A DNA stretch of 64,000 bases from Antedon mediterranea (GCF_964355755.1 NC_092674.1:27950001-28014000), one strand, 5' to 3'. Shown: positions 14,865-28,500, counted from the stretch's first letter. A program made the numbers and translations. Notes: generated from the sequence alone by a model not told the origin.

Positions 14865-16424
14865 TATAATAAACGAATTAATACAATAACCTAGATAAAT
14901 AGATTTCACAATAACTTCTAAGTTGTCGATAGTTTTCTGAATTAGATATTAATGTTCTGTATCGTAGGAACGTTCACGCACACACGATAATTGGCATGGC
15001 AACGCAATGCTCACGTCATACAACCACACTGCGCATGTCGGCTCACTCTCTCGATCGAATCGACTGCGCATGCTGGCGCGCGTATTATAACTATTCAACT
15101 AGATCTTTGCTATTCAATGAATGATCTTGGATTTAGGCTAATTTATGATCTTTACCAACGTTATAGTTTCAACGTTTTTTAACCAGATCAGTGAATGAAA
15201 GGAATAAATAGAAATCAGAGATTAATGCTATAGGTGGCATCAAATGTTGGCTCTTAAATGATGAAAGAAGGGATTAAGATGAAGTGAAAGTCGGGTGCAC
15301 CGTGTGGGGGGGGGGGGGGGGCGGCGGGGCTTGTCTTACAGCCATATAGTACATAGAGCCTACTAATGTAATCTATAGTTTAGGTGGATTGAGAAAGTAC
15401 AGATAGGTATGGCCACGACGTGCAATTATTTATTTATACTTTATTACATATCAGATTGTTAATTAAAATCCGGAATTACCCGCAGTATGACGAGAATCGG
15501 TCTCAGATTAATTTAAGATGCATTTTTAATCAATCTAATTTTATTTACAGCATGGTATAATCGAATGCACATAATTACATTCCAGCTGATCATTCGGATA
15601 AATATAAATTAATGTTGCAACCCGGAAAATTTTCTTTTAAATTTGGAATCAAAATGTTTTCATGATAGGCCTACCAGAAATACACATTGCAAACATTTAC
15701 GGCAAGAACATTCTGTTTTCGCAAATGAGATAACTATTATTATTACACATCATAACATTAATGCCCTACCTCCTATGTCCGGAATAATTTTAAAATAGAA
15801 TTCCCATTTTGCACCTTGCCATTTTAAAACACATGTGATAACAATGTATGGTTTTAAAAAAAGCTTTAAAGGATAGTTTATTCCTATGTGATCATTCTAT
15901 AACTTCAACAAAGACAATGCTAGATAAATCATTTCTTTAAAAACTGCTCACTTTATTTTCATCATATTTATATATTATTTGTATATTCTTAAGTTTTCTT
16001 AATGATATTCATATCTGATCATTTATCGCAATGCATTATGACCTGATCATCTTTTATGAATACAAAGACCAATACATAATGTAGGCCTAATTCAATTCTG
16101 TTTCGTATCATGCAGTCTAATATTTTACAAGTTAGGTGTGTTATGCAACGACATGTGCCATGTGGTATTAAAACCATTTATGTTAGGCCTATATCCTCCA
16201 TTTCATAACTCATCACAGAAACCTAAAAATGAAAAAGAAAGAAGAAATCCGTTTAGTATTCAAAAAGATAGGCCTACAGTATTATAAACGGTATAACTAG
16301 AGGTGTGTTCACATTACACATCAAATTCGGCCACACTGGGCTGACTAACGTGAGCACTTACCTAACGTAGAAGATGCTAACTAAAATCTGGTGAATAATA
16401 CTCATCGTCTGACTTTCTTTACTA
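14865..16424. other. Promoter of copy A and spacer between the duplicates
   Basis: 14930-15060 is relatively CpG-rich and matches the region upstream of copy B; both keep GATAATTGGCATGGCAACG and CTGCGCATGTCGGCT. TGCGCATG is an NRF1-like site and GGCATGGCAAC a partial RFX X-box; function is inference. A poly-G run is at 15306-15320. 15350-16390 is AT-rich spacer with no recognised gene. Confidence 0.45.
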
Positions 16425-16945
16425 GTTTATGGACTGCCGCGCCCCAGTATCACAATCTATGCTCAGCGTCCTGGTCACCTATCATTGCTGTATATTTCCA
16501 TCTGGTCTGTCCCCTTCAAAACTCCAGCCTCCACCCCTCCTCTACTCGACCGCCTCCCACTACTCCTCCTCGTCCACTGCCTCTAAGACATCTTCCATAA
16601 GTTTATGTGACTGCCCCAGTATCCCAATCTATGCTCAGCGTCCTGGTCGCCTATCCTTGCTGTATAGTTCCATCTGGTCTGTCTCCTTTAAAACTCCAGC
16701 CTCCACCCCTCCTCTACCAGACCACCTCCCACTACTCCTCCTCGTCCACCGCCTCTAAGACATCTTCCACTAGTTTATGTGACTGCCCCAGTATCCCAAT
16801 CTATGCTCAGCGTCCTGGTCGCCTATCCTTGCTGTATAGTTCTATCTGGTCTGTCTCCTTCAAAACTCCAGCCTCCACCCTTCCTCTACTCGACCACCTC
16901 CCATTACTCCTCCTCGTCCACCGCCTCTAAGACATCTTCCAACAC
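16425..16945 (-). repeat. About 172-bp tandem units at the 3' end of duplicated gene B
   Basis: Three units, starting at about 16421, 16594 and 16766 as judged by the recurring TAGTTTATG(TG)ACTGCCCC motif, closely alike. Each contains the stop-codon end of the last exon (plus-strand CTCGTCCACCGCCTCTAAGA type). They correspond to the array beside copy A, so amplification began before the gene duplication or homogenised later. Confidence 0.8.
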
Positions 16946-19900
16946 ACCCTGTGGTTCCATTAATGTTTGGTTGTGTTGTTGCTTCATTCGTAATTTCAAT
17001 CGTCTGTTACGTTCTCGTCTTTTTGCCATCTCGTTCATATTGTCTTTTAGCTTTAGCTATAAAATATAAATATAAATATACATTTATATTGGCGTCAACT
17101 GAAATGAAAATTAAGTATTTGTTTGTTTCTTACTTATTTTTTTGTTAGTTACTTACTTGGCGGTACCTATTAAGCATTCCAATTTCTTCCATCAGTTCAC
17201 TGTCATTATCTGCCTGTGCCATTGTAGAAAACGCAGATGGCATCTCCCTGTTCACGTCTCTATAGGATAGAAGTAGTTCGTCCTCGATGCCGAACCGCGA
17301 TGGCGGTCGGCGACGACGTGTAGAAAGTCTGCTGTCCACAGACAAGTCTTCGACATTGCTGAATAAAATTATTAACAATATAACTTTTCTCAATTATGAT
17401 AGTTGATAACAAATGATGATGATTTAATAAAGACGATGATTATACAATACCTTCTGATCACACGAGTAGGAACATCCGTCGGTAGTATATAACGGTCAGA
17501 AAGTTCATCTGTGAATAATAAAAAACATGTTTTAAAATCATATCCTTTTTAAACTAAAACTTAAATACAAGAAAATGTTGTCTATAACCTGTACCGTACC
17601 CAATCTCCTATTGCCTTCTTGAACCATTTTGTATTCTTCAACGTCTAAATCTGAGTTCACACTATGTTTGTCGCCCTCCTCCGACGAGTCATATACCGTA
17701 TTCAGTTCATTATCTATAACGTCAGGCATAGGCTGCTTACTAAATTTAAAAAAAATCATACAAGAACTTATGATATTCTCCTAGGCTATTCGTAATTTCT
17801 ACTCGTCTCATACCGTAGATTGTAGGAGGCCTAAATAAAATGTGTTTTAAGAATTGAAAATAATAGTTATCCTTACAGAACGCTTTGCTCTTCTAGATCC
17901 TCACATTTCATGTCATCTTCTTTAACCAATTCTGATTCATCCTCTTTTAAACTAAATTTAGAGAACTAGATGGTACGCTCGCTTCGCTCGCGTACCATCT
18001 AGGTCGTGCCCACAGATGGTTCTCGAATACATAATAATTTCAGCGTTAAAAAACTGGCGATTTCAAATGTACGTACAATAATACATGTCGTTTATAGGAA
18101 CGAATAAATAGACACTGATTTATGTACTCAACTAAAATTAGCACCCTGAGAATTACTTCCGAAAGAGAAACTTGTCACAAAATGTGACCAATTGTTTAAG
18201 TCAAATTTAAACAAACTAAATTTGTGTTTTGTATGTAACATTAGGGGTGAGGGATGGGGAAGAGGGTGGGTGCAAAGAGGAACAATTTTTAAAAATATAT
18301 TAAATATATTCTTTATCGATTTAGTAACGAAATATTAATTGTTTTCATGTTTTACAAATAATATATCACTAAACACAGTAAAACATTGCTATGTAACACT
18401 TTGTTGAAACTATCACCGTCCTAGTCGATTGAAATAGTACAGTACATGTAACGATACATCACTACGACGTGTATGTTTATATAATGTAAAACAATTTGTG
18501 AAAACCACCTCTATTCGGGGAAAATCATAAAATCGATTTAATCGTCAATAAAAATTAAATTATCTAACTCAACTTTATTAGTAGGCCTAATGGTTTTCAA
18601 TTGTTTCTTGAGCCAATTCATACTTAAGTTGGTTCCTACCCTACCCACCAAAGTTGTTCTGCGTTTAGGGGATTTGATGCACCGTAGGCCTATCCTCTAC
18701 TGGCTTTACAACGCTACTCATGCCAGTGAGGGAAGGGTGATGATGTGGGTGGTTTAAATGCAATAATAAAGATTTGTACATAATATACGGCGACTGAAAA
18801 CGCTAGCTCATTATCCGTTAAAAAAAAAATTATATCCAACCTCTGTAGCACAGATTGAAAAAAAAATGGATCGAATTTCTGTTATGAGTATCAGTACTTG
18901 CCTTTACGACGCCTGAGGGAATAGACACTTGTGGAACAGAGATTGGAATGTTCCATTCATCGCAAATCAATACATTTGTATAAACGTATATTAAATCTAT
19001 CAAAATAGTATTTTTTAAAGAAAAGCGGCCTGTCTTCAACATTATGATGCTGTACTCGAGCTGTTCAACCGGTTTTCAGCCATTAAAAACAATTATCGTA
19101 GGAGGAGATAGGAAAATGCGAAGCATCCTCGTATTATTGTCTGTGGGTATTTTTCAAGACGGACATCCATTAGACAGTGTATACCACGATCGAAAAACAC
19201 CCCTATTTGGGGCAAATCGTTGAACCTAAATTCGTTTTAATTGTCAATAACTAATTATCTAACTCAATTTAATTAGTAAACAGGGTTACATCAGGTGGTT
19301 AAAATCAGTACCGAGATTCTAACCAACTTTATATACCATCGAGTAAACATTCTAGAAAAAACGCGCGATTTACCGAATTTTGCCCTTACGTAAATTTATA
19401 TATAGATGATTAAGAGAAACAATAATAATATTTAACGACAAATGAAATCTAACAGTTAAAGCCGAAGTCTCAACCAGAATGATAGGTAGAGCGTAAATAT
19501 CGTGATTAATATAAAATATGTTATAAATACCATACATTTTTTTAATCTTTCCTGTATGTAATGGTATTGTCAGCCTTCTCAGATTATTAATGAACTAAAA
19601 CTTGTATCATGAGTAGCAAACGATATCATATCCACTGCTGAGTCAGTCAAGTTTACCGTGCCTTTTGGCAGGGAATTCAGTTTATGTGACCCGGCCTACT
19701 AAAACTTTTACATCTATAAGACACTAAACAATAAATAACCTTTCATTTGAATCTGCCGCCTCGGCTTCAACCGGTAGTGGTATGTCTACGTCTTGTTTGA
19801 CAGCAGGTGTCTCTCCACCATCATTGCAGTCTTTCACTTCATATACATCTCTGACCTCGGCCATGGTTCTTCTCTGTAACCTGATTGACCGACGGATTCT

Positions 19901-20164
19901 TGTGAAAATTGAAGTCTTTTTCTTTTCTTTGCTATCCGTATCGTGGCTATCCGACAGATCCTCTACTGGTGGGACGTCTGCCAACGCAGTTGCTGAGGAA
20001 CCATTGGCATGGTTGGTATCGTCTTCAGCTACAGCGTTTACGGTTGGCAATTGCATAGGATTATCAACATCAGTTCCTTCATCTTCTTCTAATTTCTCGC
20101 GATTGTCCACCACGGCGGATTCAACAGTATAACTTCCACAAAGTACGCTACATTTATTACCCAT
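16904..20164 (-). CDS. Duplicated lipid-anchor gene, copy B, six exons, 350 aa, family unknown
   Basis: Exons read leftwards: 20164-19740, 17951-17877, 17739-17600, 17508-17451, 17358-17157, 17056-16904, total 1053 nt with the stop, all phases consistent. The product starts MGNKCSVLCGSY: Gly2 with a Ser at position 6 fits an N-myristoylation signal, and Cys5 and Cys9 could be acylated. The rest appears disordered: an acidic part, a basic block KEKKKTSIFTRIRRSIR (about residues 80-96), more acidic stretches such as YDSSEEGDKHSVNSD, an Arg-rich patch RRRRPPSRFG, and a C-terminal RRERNRRLKLRMKQQH helix ending LEAVDEEE. A cytosolic-face membrane-associated phosphoprotein or adaptor is possible but only inferred. 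Intron 1 contains a 1441-bp Helitron-like insertion. About 95 percent by eye like copy A in the exons. I recognise no family. Confidence 0.7.
17966..19406 (-). mobile_element. Non-autonomous Helitron-like insertion with known empty site
   Basis: Copy A reads TTTAGAGAA then TGATTAAGAG without interruption; copy B has 1441 bp between exactly these halves and no duplication of the target. Read on the minus strand the element begins TCTATATATAAATTTACG after an A and ends in CTAG before a T, as Helitrons do. A long hairpin (arms AGATGGTACGC and GCGTACCATCT) abuts the CTAG end. No helicase or Rep frame is present. An internal direct repeat of about 75 bp occurs at 18511-18590 and 19200-19280. The hairpin touches the terminus instead of lying about 10 nt inside, which is atypical. 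Confidence 0.75.
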
Positions 20165-22518
20165 TAATAAACGAATTAATTACTACAAAAGATAAAATAG
20201 ATTTATAAAATATAAGGTAAGCATAAGGTTTCCTATAAGTTTCTGAATTAGATAAGCAAGTTGTATCGTAGGAATGTTGACGCGCACGATAATTGGCATG
20301 GCAACGCGATGCGTACTTTCCTAACTGCGCATGTCGGCTTCCTTCCTCTCTTTTAATTTCTCCTCGTTCCTCCCTCCGATATCCTCGACAACTTTTCTCG
20401 AGATAAAATGCTATACCGCCCTCTATAAATGTTTCATTTTTTTATAATTTTTACCAAAAGATAATATATTTAATTGTTTTGTTTTTCCCCCATAGTTTGT
20501 GTTCAGTAACAAAAAATAACATTTCTAAATACATCGTTTTGAGAATATTATTTTAAACTTCATTTCCACTATTTTTTACCAACTTCATAATCCATCACAT
20601 GCATTTTTTATTTTAATATTTTAAAATGGTTTGTAGAATATTATGCCTAGTCTAGTTAGTATTTTCCCCCTTCCTTTTAAAACTATATTTTAGCTATGAT
20701 AGGATATTGAATTCATGAAAGGTCTACTGAAATTAGGACATTACATTACGGTGTTCTACAAAACTGAAAACAATTTTATATCATTTATTTAATATTCTTA
20801 TTTTCTTAAATATGAGGTTTAATTTTCACCATCAATTTGTGTTGTCTTGCTTCTGTTTATTACTGTTAAACAATATCCCCTCTTAAGCTACATCCACACT
20901 TTACGAAACGGAAAAAAGCGCCGTTCAATTCTTTATATGATTTCAAAGATAAATCATAAATCTAAAACTTTCCGGATGGGAAAAAAATATGGAACGAGTA
21001 CGTTTACGTACGACACGCTCGTGTGCTTTATCGTTACGACACGCATGGATTACCTCGGAAGACTTCGGATCGGTCGGTTCTTCCGCACTGTCAACATTGA
21101 TTTGTATGCTGCTGGTGGTTGGGAGTAATTTTAAAACTGTCTTAAAACGGTATTATTTTGTGGTTTTGAGCACTTTATTACGATATCAGGTAAATGAAAA
21201 TTAACTCATGCATTTAATGAACATTATCGGAATGTTTTTGTGGATTGTTTTTAGTATTTAATATCATTTGTTGGAGTCAAACTTATTTACATCCCTAGGC
21301 CTACCCTCACTAGCACAACAGCAATTTACACATGGATATAACACAGTCGTTCGGGACACTCACAGCCGCCCTGGCTGGCACATGCACCGAACATGACCAA
21401 GCCTAGCTTCGAATTTATTGCGTCTTTGGTGCTTAATTTATAGTTTATACTGCACTTACGTAATAAAATTAATTTCTTAATTATTTCACTCATTTCATTT
21501 TTTTGTTATTAATATATAAAATTAATTTTTTTTGTTAATATATAAAATTAATTGTTTTAATTATTTTTTACTAGCTAGGCCTAGGATCGTAGGAAGCCAA
21601 CAAAACTATTTCAGATTATTACTAAACTAAATAGTATTGCAGATGAAGACATACTGTATAAATATGTTTTTGTAAGGTAAGTCTACAATGATCTTATCAA
21701 ACCATAGTTTTTGTACATTATTTGGTGACATTTGAGTTGAGAGACTCACTTAATTGTGCTTTCTTCCTGCATATCATAAACTGACATTTAAGACCATTGT
21801 AAAATTGTAGTGTGTTTAAGTTTACGAATAGTGAATCATTTTTTAGCATATTTACTGGGTTTAATCAAATTTTTACAAAATTACATCAAATATTGTTCAT
21901 TTAATTTTGGGATCATAAAATGTTTTTAAAATTTAGTTTCTAAGCTTCATGCCAAGTGTGTTTCTTTAAATTTATTTATAAATCTGTTTCAACAAATATA
22001 ATCATAAAATACAGCTTATTTAAAATTCTAAATATTTGCCTATAAACTTCCTAGAAGGGTAAATAGAATACTGTATGTATGTATTAATATAGAAAGGAAA
22101 TAACAATAAAATTTGACCATAAGAACTGTTGCACACTTTCCCCGTAGCTCTCCACAGGGAATCATAAATGTCACTTACTTTTCCCTTTTTGTTTCCTGCT
22201 ATAAAGGCCATGCTAACTGGGTCAAAATGTTCCAATTGCAAGTGACATTTTAAAAGCTTTCATTTGTAAGTTTGTGTGTAATTAATAAATTTGTTACTTA
22301 ACACTGTTGGTTTTTCAGTTTTAGATTGAATTATTTTTTTTGTTCCTGCTAAAGAGAAATTAATTAGTCGGATGTCATTTTAATTTTATCATTGTCACGT
22401 GATTTAATAATATAAATACTCGAATCTTAGCCTCATTTTTTCGTTTGCAGTGAGCATTCTCGAAGCATCCGAGCCCTGTTAACATCAATGGTTGGATTGC
22501 CATCTTGGGCCTAGCATT
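20165..22518. other. Promoter of copy B and upstream region of INPP4
   Basis: 20240-20345 resembles the copy A promoter (NRF1-like and X-box-like motifs conserved). 20884 begins like a foldback MITE (TTA then AGCTACATCCACACT) but no matching right end is seen. 20990-21130 is a CpG-richer patch that might hold a non-coding first exon. 21480-22440 is AT-rich. A CACGTG E-box lies near 22396, and a TTTGCAG acceptor near 22450 leads into the INPP4 leader. No other gene is supported. Confidence 0.4.
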
Positions 22519-25500
22519 ATGCGATTTAACAGTAAGGAATTGATTAATGTAGCCATCCAGCCAGCCAAGTTCTTTACTAAAGAAGGCCCTCTTTACATCA
22601 GGAATGGAAATGGGGGTTGGTTACGCAAGTCTGAAGGTAAGAGTTTTTCAGGATTCTATATATATTTTTTTCTTTTTATTTTGGTAAGATAGGATAGACA
22701 GACTCCTTTTTCACTCAAGCTCCTGTGAATACTGTTCTTGCAAGCTCTCATGTGGGAGCTTAAAAGTGCTGGAGAATGGAGCCGTGTAAATGGTTCCTCT
22801 GCTTTTCTTTTTTTAGGATATTTTATGGATCAGTCTTTGTGTGTAAAGAATCTTGTTTTAAAAACATTTTAATTATTAAAAAAATTAAAAGAGCTTTAGG
22901 TTAATTTTTTATTTCATTTCTATTTCCGGGTCTGTCTAAATTCTAAATTGTAAATAATCTTTTTCGGGTCTGAGGCTTAGATATTTTCTCAGCTCCTGTT
23001 TTTTTGTTTTAATTTTTAAAGTTTTTACTTCCCTGATTGTTTGTTGTTGTTTTTTCATGTTTTTTCCCCTTCTTTCAGTTTTACATATCAGGATACCAGA
23101 TTTCGTATCTTTCCATATTTTTATTATTTTACAGTATGATTATTTATGTTTAGATAAAAAAGATAAATAATATATATTATTTATCTTTTTTATCTTATTA
23201 TTGTATTGTACATTAAACAAATAAGAAATATTAAATATTAATAATAAAAAAAAACATAAAATCCAAATTTTAGGATGGGATTAATTACCAACTGTACTGT
23301 ATCCAAGCAATACCAAAATGTTTATATTAAACATTTCACTGACAACATATGATTATGACTTCATATGAAAACTGGTTAAGCAAGCCTACTTTAATAATTA
23401 AGTAGTACAGTCATGACTATAATAGTATGGAAATAAATGTAGAGTGCTTTATTAACGTCAATTAATTTCTAAAATGTCAGAGTAGAGAGGAAATCACACT
23501 CTCTTAGGGCTAAGTATTAACTGTTGCTTCCCGTCTTATCAAGGCCTACTCTACGCTAGCATCTTTATTAACGTTTAAAATAATTATTTTTTTAACCTAG
23601 ATTTTACAGTCATGTAGCGAAAATCAAACTGGATCGCAATCCAATACAAAATGTTACTACATATATAGTATACTCATCTAAATAATATTTTTAATTTTAA
23701 TAAATCAAAATATTTCATTAAATGAATACAGTAAATATTTAATTAAAAAAATAAAAACTTCTGAAAAAATGTAGGCCTACTGTAGGACTGACATGAAATA
23801 TTTATTGCTTTAAAATACTATAAATATTTAGAACTTAATCTTCAGAACTACCATACAATACATTATTTAATATATTTAATTTAAATAATAACATTGTTTG
23901 TATACATAGCTAAAAAGTAAACAAAATATGTACAGTATACAGTATAACTGTACGTAGTATTAGAAATAATTATATACTGTACAGGTATTGTAAAATGGTT
24001 TCCTAAAACTAATAAAACAGTTGAATTCTAAAATTATAACTGTTTATAAATCTATGAATAGACTCATTGTATATAAATCTAAAGCTCTGTCTACTGTACA
24101 CTAGTATTACTGTAAACTAGTTTGACAAAAAATGTGATGTGTCCAAATATGGAAGTGATATGCACAAATATGATAGTGCTATGACATCATCATATCCATT
24201 TAATAGGCACATAAAGTGTGATAGTAGACAGAGCAATAGTAATTCTACTAATGGTAATTCTGTAATTTTTCAAAGAATTAAATGACGTTACTAGTCTATT
24301 ATGATACTAAAACCATTTAATAAGCCATATATACTGTAACATGCTATAATTAAAATATGAACATTATAAAACTAAACCAAATATTTGTTGAAAAGTGATA
24401 AGTAATAATTATACTGAGGCTGAGGTACTGGTATATTGTAAAATGTGTTGACCATGATTTCCTGGAACTAATATATAGTTTAACAACAGTTGAATTTCTA
24501 TAAATAAACACAACATTCATTCATTCACTATAGTCTATTTGCCTAAAGGCAGATTATGAAATATACTGTTGCTAAATCTATACAACTCATTGTATTCTAA
24601 ATCTCAATAGTTTTACTAAATCTGTACATTTTCAAAAATTGTTACAGATTCTAATGACTTAGTCTATTAGTATTATATTAATTTGTGTTTTAAACTCTAT
24701 ACAATGTATTAATAATATTACCTTTTTGTATTACCTTTTATTAGAGTAAAAATAACCACTGAAAGAAATTTGGTTAAGTTCAACTTTCACAATTAATTGT
24801 GGTTAAATTATTGAAAATTTAATTGTGTTCAAAAAGTGTTCAGTATAAATTAACTCTATATAAATTATAATGTACTTTTCTAGTTTCATAACAGTATTAC
24901 AAATTAGTTACACTAATTTCCTAATGGGTGTAATTAATAAATTATGTATTTCTGACTGTGAAATTTTATGTGACAAAAAACTGTGATGTGCCCATATATG
25001 GATGATCATCATATCACTACCATATTTGGGCATATCAATACCGTATTAAGGCACATCACACTTTTTTGTCAAACTAGTTTGATAGTGTACTATAGACAAA
25101 TCATGTCAAAATTATTCTACAGCAACTACATTTTTTTCTGAAACTATAATAACATATAAACAGTGTGTGTGATTACCCAAAAATGCTCAAAACAGGTTAT
25201 TAAACAGTAAACAAAATATAGTTACTGCAGTAATTGCAGTAGAATAATTTTAACATGCTCTCTCAATCATATGTGACAGCGCCATTTTTAAATTTAAAAT
25301 ATCAATGCATCTACAGTAACTACGACTTACTGTAGTTAAGCTATTCTTTTTTTATAGCTTTACTTTGAATACAGGAAAAGCATAGACTGTTAGGTTTCCT
25401 GTAGTTTACCAGTGTTTGTTTATATAATTACTTTGCTTGTTGCGGATGTCAAGTTCTTTCTCCACAAAGGCATGACATCATCAATTTCTTTACTTCTTGT

Positions 25501-28500
25501 TCTTGCATTAATGATGGCAATCCAGCTACAGTACACTATGTGGTTCTTTGGAATTATGTGATAGTGGAGATCTTATTATTTGTACCTAAAAATAGTAAAG
25601 AATATAAACCTATACTCCTGGTTCTGACTTGTATGCTGCTGTATGTATCATTGTATGGGACTGGCAGTGTGACTGACATCATTCCATGAGTGCCTGGTTT
25701 TGTCTGATGATGTCACTATTCCTTGTTCTATCTGAATACATTCAGAGGCCCCTGGTTTAGGGACCCTAAGTAGCTTTCGACATACAGTACTAATAATGCC
25801 TGTTTTTTTACACTGGGCCCTTTTATGCCCTGGGTTAGTGCTCATAAACTAGCTGTTATATCACTGATGATGACATGACACTACTGTAGTCTTCTTATTG
25901 CCACCTTCTTTCCGATTACTGTACATCACTATTCTCCCAGTATCGTATCCTTCCCTTCATCTGATAAAAGCTCTATTTTCTGTCATTCCCAATGATTGAC
26001 TGCTTTCTATTTTAAAGGTTAACATTATTAACGATGGTAATGTCCTATATTGATATCATGTCAGCGATTGCATTAATGACTCTGTGTTTAAACACTTTGA
26101 TATTTATATATTTTCAGTTTTAAATCTATCAAAATTCCTGATTTAATTGCAGTAACTACTGTAAAGCTCTGTTTACACTATCAAATTAGTGTGACAAAAT
26201 ATGGTAGTGATATGCCCGAATATGGTAGTGATATGCCCGAATATGGTAGTGATATGCCCGAATATGGTAGTGATGTCATCATGTCCGTATATGGGCACAT
26301 CACTATTTTTGTTGCATAAATTTTTATTTTTATTCACGTTCTGTAATTCTTTCCAGGATATCAGGAGAAATGGTGTCGTCTTCGTGGAAATTTATTATTC
26401 TATTTCAAAGGTCGTGACCTTTTGTCGGACCCTCAAGGAGTGATTGTTCTGGAGCAATGCTTCATTCAGGAGGAGTACCGGGAGATACAACCTCACGCAT
26501 TTTGTGTAGGTGAGTAAAGCAATACTCATTTTTAAGAATTTTTTGGTTGACAGTTTTCATTGTGAATCTTCATAGTCCCCCTACTCTGTGTAGTAGGAAT
26601 GAAGAAAATAATACTGAGGTTCTTCCTACCCTACTAGAGTCATCTGAACACTATTATTACAAATTAAACTAAAACATTTAGCCAAGTGGAGTGGGAAAAT
26701 TTGGTTTTTGCTAATAATACCATTTTATGAATGTGTAGCAATAATGTGGTAAACGATAAACTTGCTTTTGTACAGTATCAGCAGCGCACGTTCTTAAAAT
26801 GATGTGTTCATAATTTACAAGGCAATTCAAAACAAAAAGAAAAGTACCAAAACATACAAAAATTATAAATGACCAAAGATAAGATATACTTGAAACTCTG
26901 TGTTTTTCATGAAATCATTTTTTTTTTTCGTATAGTTTTTTAATCATATGTACTGTAAATGATAACTTGTGTAAATAGTTTTGTAGTAAGTAACGGCCTT
27001 GTAAAAAACACCAATATGGTGATTCAAGTGTTGCATCCGTTTTTAAATAAAGTTATTATTATTATATTATTATTATAATTATATAACATTAAAATTGTAA
27101 ATAAATAAGGAGCGAATTATACAAGTAAAATAAAATAGTAAAATAAAAATAATCAACAGTACAGTACTTAATTGTTATGATGGAGTATTTTGGCTACTAC
27201 CCTGGCAAAAATGTTCCCGGACCAAGCCTGCATTGCACCGTACTTAAGGAGATGTTGTTTCCTATTTAAAGAATCAGACACTGTACAGGCAACATAATTA
27301 CAATCTCATTTGTACAGTGTAGTATACATTCTAACAAAGATACAGGTTGGGTTTACCCTGGGAAGATTCCCTGCTTTGCTAAAGTGTACTTGAGTTATAA
27401 ACAAATCATACAGATCAAACAAGGAAGACTATTAAATTATGTCATTCAAAGCAAAGTTAATATTTAATTTGTGATATTTATCAATAATTGATTTTAGATA
27501 CAAAACATTCTCTGATAGTGTCCCAGATAGTCATTCTAAAAATAGCCACAATGAATGAAAAGGGGAAATACCCTTTTTGTGCAATTTGACATTTCATATT
27601 ATTACATTTTTGTTAAATATTACATTGTTTTCTTGCTCATTATTATATAGTAACTGTATATATGAAACTTCCATTGGAAGCTTCTGTACTACAGCATGAA
27701 ATTGTTTATCTTAAATTGTTTGTTACAGTTAGCTGGAACTTGAATGGACCCAAACCCTAACCCTACAGTAATTGGATTGCTGAGCCGGATCCTGAAAATA
27801 CTCTAATTTACTTTACACAAAATTAATATCTGTATTCCCACTCCACTGACACTGGTATTTCCTACCAGCCCACTAGGGCATCTCCCACCCACAGGGGTAT
27901 CCTCCACCCACAAGGATATCCTCCACCCACAAGGATATCCTCCACCCACAAGGATATCCTCCACCCAAAAAAAAAAAATCCTAACAAATTCTTTAATTTG
28001 ATAAATCTGGTTATTTTAGTCTTTGTAGGAGAGGAACACAACCAGTATTTTGCGGCACACTCAACTGATCAGCGTGATGAGTGGGTGGCGCTATTGCAGC
28101 AGGCGAGCTACGAAAGTTTACGTGGCCAGTTAAAGAGTCTGAGAGGTCAGTTAATAGCAAGGACAGGTCGTGACCCCATCAATGAACAGAGGCATGGTAT
28201 CCTAGATCTGGGCGATCCTATGGACCTACAGCAGGTTGAACCTATGCTGGAGATGTCACTAGGTTGGTTTTAAAACAATATATTAAAACATTAAATTTTG
28301 TTTCTATTCATTTATAATCACTTCTAATGCTTTTTTGTACAAGAAACAAAATCCACAGTAGTGAAGCTGTAGTTCGGTGGGTATCGTGCTTGCCTTCTAA
28401 TCCCAAGGTCCAGGGTTCAATCCTGACCTACAGTAGTGCCAGGGCTGTATCTCACGACTCTTTCAACTCCACTCCCTAGGCCTCAAATGAGACTTAGTTT

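Noticed and set aside
26201-26443. Repetitive peptide frame (Met-Val-Val-Ile-Cys-Pro-Asn repeats), and the similar one on the minus strand at 49059-49301
   Set aside because: Both are produced by the expanded internal units of MITE copies 7 and 14; the first then runs out of frame into INPP4 exon 2.
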